From the NCBI GenBank assembly GCA_964275585.1, contig CAXYCJ010000003.1, positions 1-64,000 on the forward strand: 64,000 nt of DNA. Direction: 5' to 3'. The position numbers and the translations under genes were made by a program. Below the pieces are notes generated by a model. That model worked only from the letters and a program-made list of their open reading frames with translations. It made no database searches and was not told where the DNA came from. Below, one piece after another: positions 9,083 through 17,023 of this stretch (positions are counted from its first letter, which is position 1; every line of letters starts with the position of its first letter). This DNA comes from D2472 sp964275585. GTDB taxonomy: Bacteria; Pseudomonadota; Gammaproteobacteria; Magnimaribacterales; D2472.

Positions 9083-10204
9083 TTAGATTTTCTTGAATGT
9101 CTCAAATAAACTACATGATAATTCCTCATCAAGCTCCCAAATGCCTTTATAAGAGTAGTAATTAAAATCGTGTCTTGGTGAATGATTTTCTCTCAATAAT
9201 CTAAATTCTTTTTGAAGATTTTTCTGAGGTAATGCTTTAAAAATATTTGAAATTACATTTAACTGAAGCTCGCTTCTGAAAAGAGAAACTGGAAAACCAT
9301 AACCATGCATATCGCGAACAATATTTTCTAGCCCATGAGGCCAATTAATTAAGTGATCGGCAGTTGAGCTGCTCTCTTTTAAACAATTAAAGGCTCTAGC
9401 GCAATCTCTTGCAATTTTAGTAGTTCCGTTTAGCTTTCCTTCAATGCTATAGCCAGCAATATGAGGTGTTGAGATAAATGCTTTTTGGATAGTTGGTATG
9501 GATGGGGTTGGTTCATCTAACCAAACATCTGCAACATAAATTAAGTCTTGAGATTCTACAATTAACTTCTCGGAAACAATCCCTCCTCTGGACGTATTAA
9601 TCAAAATTTTATTTTTTAAGACACTGCTATGTGATTGGTTAATTAGATTGATGGTTGGATGTGCCCCTTCTATGGAATATGGAACATGAATTGTTACAAG
9701 ATCGCATGCTAATACTTTTTCCATATTAACCAAGTGGGAATCTTTTAAAAAAGGATCGCAAGCATATACCTGAATGTTTAGAGCTGAAAGTAATTGATAC
9801 AACCTTTTGCCTATGTTGCCATAACCAATAATTCCAATACTCTGTCTTACATTAAAGAGACCTTCTTGAATTAACTCTCCGATCGCTGCCATAACGTAAT
9901 GCGTTACGCTATATGCATTGCAATCAGGAGCATGTGACCAAGCAATATCCTGATTATCTAAATATTTACTATCCAAGTGATTTATACCTGCTGTCGCTGA
10001 ACCCACATACTTGATTTGAGAACTGCTACATAGTGCCTCATCAACCTGCAAAGTTGATCGCACCAATAGTGCATCAATATCTTTTAGATCATCAGTCGTG
10101 AGTTGATCGCATTCAAAATGCTGCAATGAATATTCAGCATCGAAGCACTCTGATAATTTTTGATCTAGATTAGGAATTTGTGAATCTGCAGCTATCTTAA
10201 TCAA
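9083..10204 (-). CDS. pdxB: Erythronate-4-phosphate dehydrogenase PdxB
   Basis: PdxB oxidises 4-phosphoerythronate in the DXP-dependent route to pyridoxal phosphate, a gammaproteobacterial hallmark. The 373-residue product has the Rossmann motif GIIGYGNIGKRL (about residues 123-134), the catalytic Arg region INTSRGGIVSE, and STPHIAGYSIEGK with the catalytic His. A C-terminal PdxB-type dimerisation region follows. The start is TTG, overlapping the TGA of the upstream acyltransferase (CATTGATT). This gives the family N-terminus MIKIAAD; no ATG fits. It converges with selO across a 23-bp gap. Confidence 0.92.
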   Translation of the reverse strand: MIKIAADSQIPNLDQKLSECFDAEYSLQHFECDQLTTDDLKDIDALLVRSTLQVDEALCSSSQIKYVGSATAGINHLDSKYLDNQDIAWSHAPDCNAYSVTHYVMAAIGELIQEGLFNVRQSIGIIGYGNIGKRLYQLLSALNIQVYACDPFLKDSHLVNMEKVLACDLVTIHVPYSIEGAHPTINLINQSHSSVLKNKILINTSRGGIVSEKLIVESQDLIYVADVWLDEPTPSIPTIQKAFISTPHIAGYSIEGKLNGTTKIARDCARAFNCLKESSSTADHLINWPHGLENIVRDMHGYGFPVSLFRSELQLNVISNIFKALPQKNLQKEFRLLRENHSPRHDFNYYSYKGIWELDEELSCSLFETFKKI

Positions 10205-10920
10205 TGGGTCTTATCTCTCCAGATAATACTTTTAATCCAACTCCAAAGAGTATTGTTGCCTAGGGTATATCTATCAAGTAAATCAAAATCTTTAGCTAAT
10301 TTAATAGGGTCCTTGAAAAAATCATTCCTAGTAATAAATTCACCTCCATCTAGGCTGCGAATAAATGCAGCGGGATTTCCTGCATAAATACAATTAGGTG
10401 GAACATTCTTAGTAACCACTGATCTTGCGCCTATGATACTGTTCTCTCCAACCGTAACACCTTTGCAAATCATCGCATCCTCACCCACCCAGACATTTTT
10501 TTCTAAAACCACTGGCTTAGGCTCGCCAACAACCTTGGTTCGATCATAAATACCATGCCAGTCTGAATCAGTAATGCATGCGCCATGACCAAACATACAG
10601 GAATCATCTATTGAGACTTGAAGAGCTGCCATAATTCTCACGCCCGGTGAGATTAAAACGTAATCTCCTATATTAATTTCTCCCTTCCAATCACCAGCAT
10701 CCCAGCTTGTCATTTGTATGTAGTCGTCTGGGGCAGCAATAAAAGTAGCAAAATTTCCAACACTAATGCTGGAACCAAATAATTTCATAAATTTTGGTTT
10801 AAAAAATACCGATCCATTACCTAGATGTTTGAATTGTGGTTTTACAAAACGCTTAACGTATTGCCTATTAACCTTCGATGTTATTTTTTTAAGCCAATAT
10901 GGCCGATTATCTTTTCTAAT
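10201..10920 (-). CDS. Hexapeptide-repeat acyltransferase, likely ATT start
   Basis: A left-handed beta-helix acyltransferase of the maltose/galactoside O-acetyltransferase type: isoleucine-patch repeats near GVRIMAALQVSIDDSCMFG, the GACITDSDWH region with its catalytic-type His, KNVWVGEDAMICKGVTVGE, and a C-terminal YAGNPAAFIRSLD. The first ATG is at 10788 (195 residues), but the frame stays open upstream with protein-like sequence (RPYWLKKITSK, VKRFVKPQFKHLG). The best start is ATT at 10920, giving 239 residues, with GGAGAG at 10926-10931 five bases upstream. The acceptor substrate is unknown, possibly a surface sugar. The product is followed directly by pdxB. Confidence 0.78.
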   Translation of the reverse strand: MRKDNRPYWLKKITSKVNRQYVKRFVKPQFKHLGNGSVFFKPKFMKLFGSSISVGNFATFIAAPDDYIQMTSWDAGDWKGEINIGDYVLISPGVRIMAALQVSIDDSCMFGHGACITDSDWHGIYDRTKVVGEPKPVVLEKNVWVGEDAMICKGVTVGENSIIGARSVVTKNVPPNCIYAGNPAAFIRSLDGGEFITRNDFFKDPIKLAKDFDLLDRYTLGNNTLWSWIKSIIWRDKTH

Positions 10921-10925
10921 TTTTT

Positions 10926-10931
10926 CTCTCC
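10926..10931 (-). promoter_or_regulatory. Shine-Dalgarno GGAGAG deciding an ATT start
   Basis: On the minus strand GGAGAG is followed after five bases by ATT (10920-10918), in frame with the acyltransferase. There is no in-frame ATG, GTG or TTG between the upstream stop and the internal ATG at 10788. The near-ideal spacing is the main support for ATT initiation. Confidence 0.55.
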
Positions 10932-10949
10932 AGCGATAGCACTACTTGT

Positions 10950-12353
10950 ATGATAAAGTACCGAGAAATTTCTGGGCTTATTTTTTTGAAAAAATTACTA
11001 AAAGAATTAAAACAACTTCTCAAGATTGGGGTTCCTATCTTTGGATCTCAAATTTCATATATGGGCATGGGTGTTACAGATACTATAGTTGCAGGTCAAG
11101 CCAGCGCCTTGGATTTATCTGGTCTTGCTATTGGAAACGCCTTAACAATGCCAATCTATTTTCTCTTTGGCGGATGTCTTTTTGCTGTAACACCTATAGT
11201 TGCTCAGCTTTTTGGGGCTAAACAATATGAAATGATTGGTGAAAAAGTACGCCAAATATTATGGTTAAGCATAGGTATTGGGGTCATTGGGTTTTTTGCC
11301 TATCGAAATCTGAGTTCCTTGATACCATTTTTTGATATTGATCAAGAGATTGCGGTAATCTCTGATGGTTACTTAAAGGCTATGTCTTATGGTTTTGTAG
11401 CCAACATGATTTTTACATGCCTACGATGTTACAGCGAGGGTATGGGGTTAACTCTTCCAGTATTCTGGATTGCATTTATCGGCATGCTGCTAAATATTCC
11501 TTTAGATATAATCTTTGTATACGGATATTTTGGTATCCCCCCAATGGGTGGTGTAGGCTGCGGAATTGCAACTTCAATTAATGTAGTGGTTGGGATGATG
11601 ATACTTATTGTGGTCATTCTTAGAAAGCAAGAATACGCTCAGACAAAAATATTTTCTAGATTCTCCAAGCCAAATAAAGAGACGACTCTTGAAGCTCTAA
11701 AATTAGGATTTCCAATTGGCTTTGGTCTCTTCGTAGAACTTAGTATGTTTTCTGGTGCAGCATTGATTATTGGCTCCTTGGGAGCAGCGGTTGTTGGTGC
11801 TCATACGGTAGCTATAAATATTGCAAGTGTGTTCTTTATGCTTCCACTGGCGATTGGTCTTGCTGCAGCAACCCGCATAGGCAATCTTGTCGGTGAAAGA
11901 GATCTCTTACAGGCACAATATGCATCTTATGTAACTGTACTGGTCTGTTTTGCAGGAGCCTGTCTTAATACAATTTGTATTTATATGCTTAGAGATGGTC
12001 TAGTATCTCTTTATTCTAACGATATTGAGGTGATTGCAATAGCAGTAAATCTTTTGTTATTTGCAGCAATCTTTCAGATTCCAGATGGCCTGCAAATGGG
12101 AGCGCTTGGAAGCTTGCGAGGCTATAAAGATACTTTCGCACCCATGCTTATGCTGATTGTTACCTATTGGTTTATTGCTCTACCAGTTGGATATGTACTA
12201 ACTTATTATGGAATTTTAGGAAACCCACTAGGAGCTGCTGGAATCTGGATAGGCATGATTACTGGTTTAATATTATTTTCAACATTAATTCTTCCAAGAT
12301 TGAATTACACCACCAATAAATTTATTCTTCGAGCTAACCAAGAACCTCTTTAG
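10950..12353 (+). CDS. MATE-family multidrug/Na+ antiporter (NorM-like)
   Basis: This 467-residue inner-membrane protein has about 12 hydrophobic helices in two MATE repeats. The first repeat begins LLKIGVPIFGSQISYMGMGVTDTIVAG and the second LKLGFPIGFGLFVELSMFSGAALIIG. NorM-type proteins export cationic drugs or metabolites using Na+ or H+. The ATG at 10950 has no clear ribosome-binding site; a start further in is possible because the first dozen residues are not conserved family sequence. It is transcribed divergently from the acyltransferase and its last 20 bases overlap the end of sucD on the other strand. Confidence 0.88.
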   Translation: MIKYREISGLIFLKKLLKELKQLLKIGVPIFGSQISYMGMGVTDTIVAGQASALDLSGLAIGNALTMPIYFLFGGCLFAVTPIVAQLFGAKQYEMIGEKVRQILWLSIGIGVIGFFAYRNLSSLIPFFDIDQEIAVISDGYLKAMSYGFVANMIFTCLRCYSEGMGLTLPVFWIAFIGMLLNIPLDIIFVYGYFGIPPMGGVGCGIATSINVVVGMMILIVVILRKQEYAQTKIFSRFSKPNKETTLEALKLGFPIGFGLFVELSMFSGAALIIGSLGAAVVGAHTVAINIASVFFMLPLAIGLAAATRIGNLVGERDLLQAQYASYVTVLVCFAGACLNTICIYMLRDGLVSLYSNDIEVIAIAVNLLLFAAIFQIPDGLQMGALGSLRGYKDTFAPMLMLIVTYWFIALPVGYVLTYYGILGNPLGAAGIWIGMITGLILFSTLILPRLNYTTNKFILRANQEPL

Positions 12354-13203
12354 CTTTAGCTCCAATTTGCAATAAATTCTCGGCAATGTGTACTCCACAT
12401 TCTTCTAGTTTTTTTATTTTGTCAGCTGCAGTCCCCTTGCCACCAGCAATAATTGCACCAGCGTGCCCCATTCTTTTGCCGGCAGGAGCCGTTTGCCCTG
12501 CTATGTATGAAACAACTGGTTTGGTTACATGATCTCTGATAAATTCAGCTGCTTCTTCTTCAGCCGTTCCACCAATCTCACCCACCATTACAATTGCTTT
12601 AGTTTGCTCATCTGCTTCAAAGAGCTTTAATACATCAATAAAAGATGTTCCTGGGATCGGATCACCTCCAATACCCACGCATGTGCTTTGACCCAAGCCT
12701 AAATCAGTTGTTTGTTTTACCGCTTCGTAAGTTAATGTTCCAGATCTAGAAATAATACCTACCGAACCTGACAAATGAATGCTGCCTGGCATAATTCCAA
12801 GTTTAGCCTCTCCAGGGGTAATGACTCCGGGACAGTTTGGTCCAATTAACTGAATGCCTAGTTCATCTATACGTTTTTTTACAATAAGCATATCAAGAGT
12901 TGGCACACCTTCAGTGATACAAATAATTAATTTAATGCCGGCATCTGCTGCCTCTAAAATTGAGTCTTTGCAAAAAGGTGCAGGCACAAAAATAATTGAA
13001 GCATTTGGTTGAACTGCTTCCATTGCATCATGAACAGAATTAAATACTGGAGCACCTAAGTGAGTTTGTCCACCTTTACCAGGTGTAACGCCGCCAACAA
13101 TATTTGTTCCATACTCAATTGATTGCTCTGAGTGTAATGTTGCTTGAGATCCTGTAAAACCTTGAACCAAAAGACGAGTATTTTTATTAACTAATATGCT
13201 CAC
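12334..13203 (-). CDS. sucD: Succinyl-CoA synthetase alpha subunit
   Basis: SucD and SucC interconvert succinyl-CoA and succinate with ATP/GTP formation in the TCA cycle. The 289-residue product has the N-terminal CoA-binding Rossmann part (VQGFTGSQATLHSEQ, GGVTPGKGGQTH) and the phospho-histidine motif GHAGAIIAGGKGTAADK near residues 245-262. It overlaps sucC by four bases (ATGA). It ends the sdh-suc block and its 3' end overlaps that of the MATE gene for 20 bp in opposite orientation, so transcription from the two sides must meet here. Confidence 0.96.
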   Translation of the reverse strand: MSILVNKNTRLLVQGFTGSQATLHSEQSIEYGTNIVGGVTPGKGGQTHLGAPVFNSVHDAMEAVQPNASIIFVPAPFCKDSILEAADAGIKLIICITEGVPTLDMLIVKKRIDELGIQLIGPNCPGVITPGEAKLGIMPGSIHLSGSVGIISRSGTLTYEAVKQTTDLGLGQSTCVGIGGDPIPGTSFIDVLKLFEADEQTKAIVMVGEIGGTAEEEAAEFIRDHVTKPVVSYIAGQTAPAGKRMGHAGAIIAGGKGTAADKIKKLEECGVHIAENLLQIGAKAKEVLG

Positions 13204-14360
13204 TTACTTAACTCCACTGCTTTTATTGCTGCCTCTTTTAGATTATTTAAACTTACTATTTCAGCTCCAGATTCTACAAGAATGTTGCTTCCAATATCAG
13301 CATTATTCCCTTCTAGTCTAACGACCACAGGAATAGATACGCCAACGTCTTCTATCGCTGCTAATATGCCTTCTGCAATGAGATCGCATCTCACTATTCC
13401 GCCGAATATATTAACTAACACTACTTTTACCTCTGGATCTGCCAAAATAATTTTAAAAGCCTTTGAAACTCTTTCTTGGGTGGCTGTTCCACCCACATCT
13501 AGGAAGTTAGCAGGAGCGCCACCAAAATACTTTATTGTGTCCATGGTGCCCATAGCTAAGCCGGCGCCGTTAACCATACAGCCTATATTTCCATCTAACG
13601 ACACATAACTTAAGTCATGAAGAGCTGCCTCTGATTCGCGAGGGTCCTCTTGAGAGGAATCATGCATTTCCTGAATTTCAGGCTGTCTATAAATAGCATT
13701 TGAATCGATATTAATTTTGGCATCTAAGCAATGTAATTTGCCACCTTGAGTTATCACTAGAGGATTAATCTCTAATAAACTTAAATCGTGAGTAATAAAT
13801 AGATCTGTAAGCTGGGGGAGCATCTTAGAAAAATCTTTTGCCTGATCTGCATTTAATCGAAGTATTTTAGATATTTTTCTTGCTTGAAATGGCATGGGCC
13901 CTGTTAATGGGTCTATTGGTTCGTAAATAATTTTTTCAGGATTTGTTTTAGCTACTTCCTCAATATTGACCCCACCTTCTGATGAGCCTATAAAAACAAT
14001 TCTATGTGTACCCCTATCAATTACTGCGCTTAAGTATAGTTCATGAGCAATGTCAGTACATTCTTCAATTAAAATAGAATTTACTAGTTGCCCGCGAGCA
14101 TCTGTTTGATATGTAATTAAGCGCCTACCAAGCCAATGTTGTGAGAATTCTTCAGCTTCTTCTGGGGCATTAATAAGTTTTACCCCTCCAGCTTTACCTC
14201 TTCCTCCTGCATGAACCTGAGCTTTTACTACCCATTTTGTTCCACCTATGTCTCGACAAGCATTAATTGCATCTTCAGGTGAAGTGATAACTTTATTTTT
14301 AGATACTGGCAAACCAAACTTTGCAAAAAGTTGCTTACCTTGATATTCATGAAGATTCAT
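13200..14360 (-). CDS. sucC: Succinyl-CoA synthetase beta subunit (ADP/GDP-forming)
   Basis: The 386-residue beta subunit has the ATP-grasp N-terminal domain (MNLHEYQGKQLFAKFGLPV; VKAQVHAGGRGKAGGVKL near residues 44-62) and the C-terminal ligase domain with GCMVNGAGLAMGTMDTIK and NIFGGIVRCDLIAEGI. Length and motifs match E. coli SucC (388). It overlaps lpd upstream and sucD downstream by four bases each, so the operon is translated in series. Nucleotide specificity cannot be decided by eye. Confidence 0.96.
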   Translation of the reverse strand: MNLHEYQGKQLFAKFGLPVSKNKVITSPEDAINACRDIGGTKWVVKAQVHAGGRGKAGGVKLINAPEEAEEFSQHWLGRRLITYQTDARGQLVNSILIEECTDIAHELYLSAVIDRGTHRIVFIGSSEGGVNIEEVAKTNPEKIIYEPIDPLTGPMPFQARKISKILRLNADQAKDFSKMLPQLTDLFITHDLSLLEINPLVITQGGKLHCLDAKINIDSNAIYRQPEIQEMHDSSQEDPRESEAALHDLSYVSLDGNIGCMVNGAGLAMGTMDTIKYFGGAPANFLDVGGTATQERVSKAFKIILADPEVKVVLVNIFGGIVRCDLIAEGILAAIEDVGVSIPVVVRLEGNNADIGSNILVESGAEIVSLNNLKEAAIKAVELSK

Positions 14361-15778
14361 TTTTTTCTATTTCCTATATGTATTGCATTTCCGTTGACTG
14401 CCATTGCTGCTTCATGCAAAGCCTCTGAGACAGTAGGATGACTAAAAATAGTTAGTCCTAAATCTTCAGCACTAGCACCAAATTCCATAGCCACCACACC
14501 TTGCTGGACTATATCTGCAGCAGAAGGCCCAAAGGCATGAACGCCAAGTATTGTATCTGTTTTTTTCTCAGCTATAACTTTTACAAAACCTGTGCTATCT
14601 CCAGAAGCCAAGGCTCTCCCGCTAGCTGCAAAAGGGAACGATCCTGATTTGAATTCTATACCTGCTTCTGTTAACTCAGTTTCATTTCTACCAACCCAAG
14701 CAACCTCAGGATGGGTATAAATTACTGATGGAACAAGATCGTAGTGCATTTCTGCATGCTTGCCCGCAATTCGCTCCACAACCATAATTCCTTCTTCCGA
14801 AGCTTTGTGAGCCAGCATTGGTCCTCGAACCACATCGCCAACTGCCCAGATATTTTTTATCTCAGTTTCACAAAAATCATTAACTGGAATAAAGCCATTG
14901 TCGTCGAGAGTTAATCCTGAGCTTTCAGCAAATAAATTGTTAGTATTAGGTTTTCTACCAACAGCAACAATCAATTTATCAACTGTTAATTCTGCGCTGC
15001 CATCCTTATTATCAAAACCAACTTTAACATTTTTAGCAGTTGATTTAGCTGAGGTAACCTTGCATCCAAGATTGATATTTAATCCCTGCTTATTGAACTC
15101 TTTCAATACATCCTTTGATATTCTCTTATCAGCCATAGGCAAAAAATCATCCATTGCTTCAAGTATTATGACTTCTGAGCCCAGTCTAGCCCAAACACTC
15201 CCTAGCTCTAGACCAATGACCCCTGCTCCAATAATGCCTAACTTTTTAGGAACAGATAAAAATTCTAAGGCTCCAGTACTATCAACAATATTATGTTGAT
15301 CAATTGGTGCAACTGGGATATTAATCGGAGATGAGCCGCTAGCAATAACAACATTCTTAGTCTCAATGATTTCAGTTTTGTTATCAACTAAGACTTCTAC
15401 TTCATTGGCATTAAGCACTTTAGCTTCTCCAAAGATTGCAGTTACTTTATTTGCTTTAAAAAGCCCTCCAACCCCCATGGTTAATTGAGCAACAATTTTG
15501 CTCTTTCTTTCCATCATCTTGGGTATATCTAACTTGGGAGGTGCCACTTCAATGCCATGATCAGAAAAATTATGCAGAGCATCTGAATATCGATGAGAAG
15601 AATCTAATAATGCTTTTGAAGGAATACAACCAACATTCAAGCAGGTGCCACCAAGTTGCGATTTGCCGTGAGAATCAAAAGATTTCTCAATGCAGGCAGT
15701 TTTTAATCCAAGCTGAGAGGCTCTAATTGCAGCTACGTAGCCTGCTGGACCGCTTCCTATAATGACAACATCATACAT
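14357..15778 (-). CDS. lpd: Dihydrolipoyl dehydrogenase (E3)
   Basis: E3 reoxidises dihydrolipoamide on SucB (and possibly other 2-oxoacid complexes) with NAD+. The 473-residue flavoprotein has the FAD site DVVIIGSGPAGYVAAIRA, the redox disulfide GGTCLNVGCIPSK (about residues 43-55), the NAD-binding GIIGAGVIGLELGSVW, and the C-terminal HPTVSEALHEA active-site His/Glu. It lies between sucB (9-bp gap) and sucC (overlap), as in Pseudomonas lpdG. This is the only E3 in the window. Confidence 0.95.
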   Translation of the reverse strand: MYDVVIIGSGPAGYVAAIRASQLGLKTACIEKSFDSHGKSQLGGTCLNVGCIPSKALLDSSHRYSDALHNFSDHGIEVAPPKLDIPKMMERKSKIVAQLTMGVGGLFKANKVTAIFGEAKVLNANEVEVLVDNKTEIIETKNVVIASGSSPINIPVAPIDQHNIVDSTGALEFLSVPKKLGIIGAGVIGLELGSVWARLGSEVIILEAMDDFLPMADKRISKDVLKEFNKQGLNINLGCKVTSAKSTAKNVKVGFDNKDGSAELTVDKLIVAVGRKPNTNNLFAESSGLTLDDNGFIPVNDFCETEIKNIWAVGDVVRGPMLAHKASEEGIMVVERIAGKHAEMHYDLVPSVIYTHPEVAWVGRNETELTEAGIEFKSGSFPFAASGRALASGDSTGFVKVIAEKKTDTILGVHAFGPSAADIVQQGVVAMEFGASAEDLGLTIFSHPTVSEALHEAAMAVNGNAIHIGNRKK

Positions 15779-15787
15779 ATTTCACCT

Positions 15788-17011
15788 TCATATATTTAAT
15801 AGCAATTTTTCTGGAGATTCTAATTGATCTTTGATGGCAATTAAGAAAGCTACAGCTTCTTTACCATCAAGCAATCTATGATCGTAGCTTAAAGCTAAAT
15901 ACATCATTGGACGAATGACTACTTCTCCATTTAGTGCAATGGGTCGATCTTGAATCGTATGCATGCCCAAAATTGCAGTTTGTGGAGCATTTAAAATTGG
16001 AGTTGACAGCAAGGAACCAAACACACCTCCATTTGAAATAGTGAACGTTCCGCCTTGCATGTCTGCAATTGATAATTTCCCATCTTGAGCTTTAACAGAA
16101 TAATCTAGAATAGATTTTTCCACATCTGCCAATTTAAGATTATCTGCATCCCTTATAACTGGAACAACCAAACCCCTATCAGTCGAAACTGCCACTCCAA
16201 TATCTTGAAAACCATGATACACAATATCACTACCATCCATTGATGCATTCACTACTGGAAATTTCTTTAAGGCCTGAACAGCTGCTAAAACAAAGAACCC
16301 CATAAAACCAAGCTTGACGCCATGCTCAGCCTTAAATTCCTCGCCAAATTTTTTTCGTAGATCTTTAATTGGCTTCAAGTCCACCTCATTAAAGGTTGTT
16401 AGCATAGCCGTTTCCTGTTTTACGCTTACAAGCCTCTTAGCAATTGTCGAGCGCAATCTAGACATAGGAACGCGCTCCTCATACCGATCAGATCGCTGAG
16501 TTACAATATTTTCTGAAGTAGAACGAGATACTTTTTTATTAGTGACCGCTTGATCTGGCTGCTCTAGATGGTTGACGATATCAGCTTTGGTAATTCTTCC
16601 ATCCTTGCCCGAACCATTTATTTCTTTTGGATTTAACTCATGTTCTTTAATTAATTTTTCTGCAGCCGGTCCATTTGATTTAGCAACAGTACTAGCTTCA
16701 ACAACAACATTAGATATCTTTTCGCCCTTCAAAGCCTTGGAGTTATTTACTTGAGGGGAATCATTGGAATCTGGTTGCTCCATAAACTCTGCAATAAGCT
16801 CTGCACTTTGGACTATTTCTCCAGCTGGTTTCAGAACTCTAGAGATTATTCCATCAAAAGGAGCTACGACCTCAAGCACTACCTTGTCAGTTTCGATCTC
16901 TGCAATAACCTCATCCTGCTTTACAAACTCACCTTCTTGCTTAACCCAATTTGCAATTGTTCCATCTGCCACTGACTCTGGAAAGGTGGGTGATTTAATT
17001 TTTATAGCCAT
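15788..17011 (-). CDS. sucB: 2-oxoglutarate dehydrogenase E2 (dihydrolipoyl succinyltransferase)
   Basis: SucB forms the core of the 2-oxoglutarate dehydrogenase complex and transfers succinyl to CoA. The 407-residue protein has one N-terminal lipoyl domain with the modified lysine in EIETDKVVLEV (K43-44 region), a peripheral-subunit-binding domain around residues 112-150 (GPAAEKLIKEHELNPKEING), and a C-terminal acyltransferase domain ending LSYDHRLLDGKEAVAFL with the catalytic His/Asp. Length equals E. coli SucB. It is 12 bp from sucA and 9 bp from lpd. Confidence 0.96.
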   Translation of the reverse strand: MAIKIKSPTFPESVADGTIANWVKQEGEFVKQDEVIAEIETDKVVLEVVAPFDGIISRVLKPAGEIVQSAELIAEFMEQPDSNDSPQVNNSKALKGEKISNVVVEASTVAKSNGPAAEKLIKEHELNPKEINGSGKDGRITKADIVNHLEQPDQAVTNKKVSRSTSENIVTQRSDRYEERVPMSRLRSTIAKRLVSVKQETAMLTTFNEVDLKPIKDLRKKFGEEFKAEHGVKLGFMGFFVLAAVQALKKFPVVNASMDGSDIVYHGFQDIGVAVSTDRGLVVPVIRDADNLKLADVEKSILDYSVKAQDGKLSIADMQGGTFTISNGGVFGSLLSTPILNAPQTAILGMHTIQDRPIALNGEVVIRPMMYLALSYDHRLLDGKEAVAFLIAIKDQLESPEKLLLNI

Positions 17012-17023
17012 AATATTTTTTCT

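Noticed and set aside
14898..15299. Open frame antisense to lpd
   Set aside because: Its composition mirrors the sense gene; no independent features.
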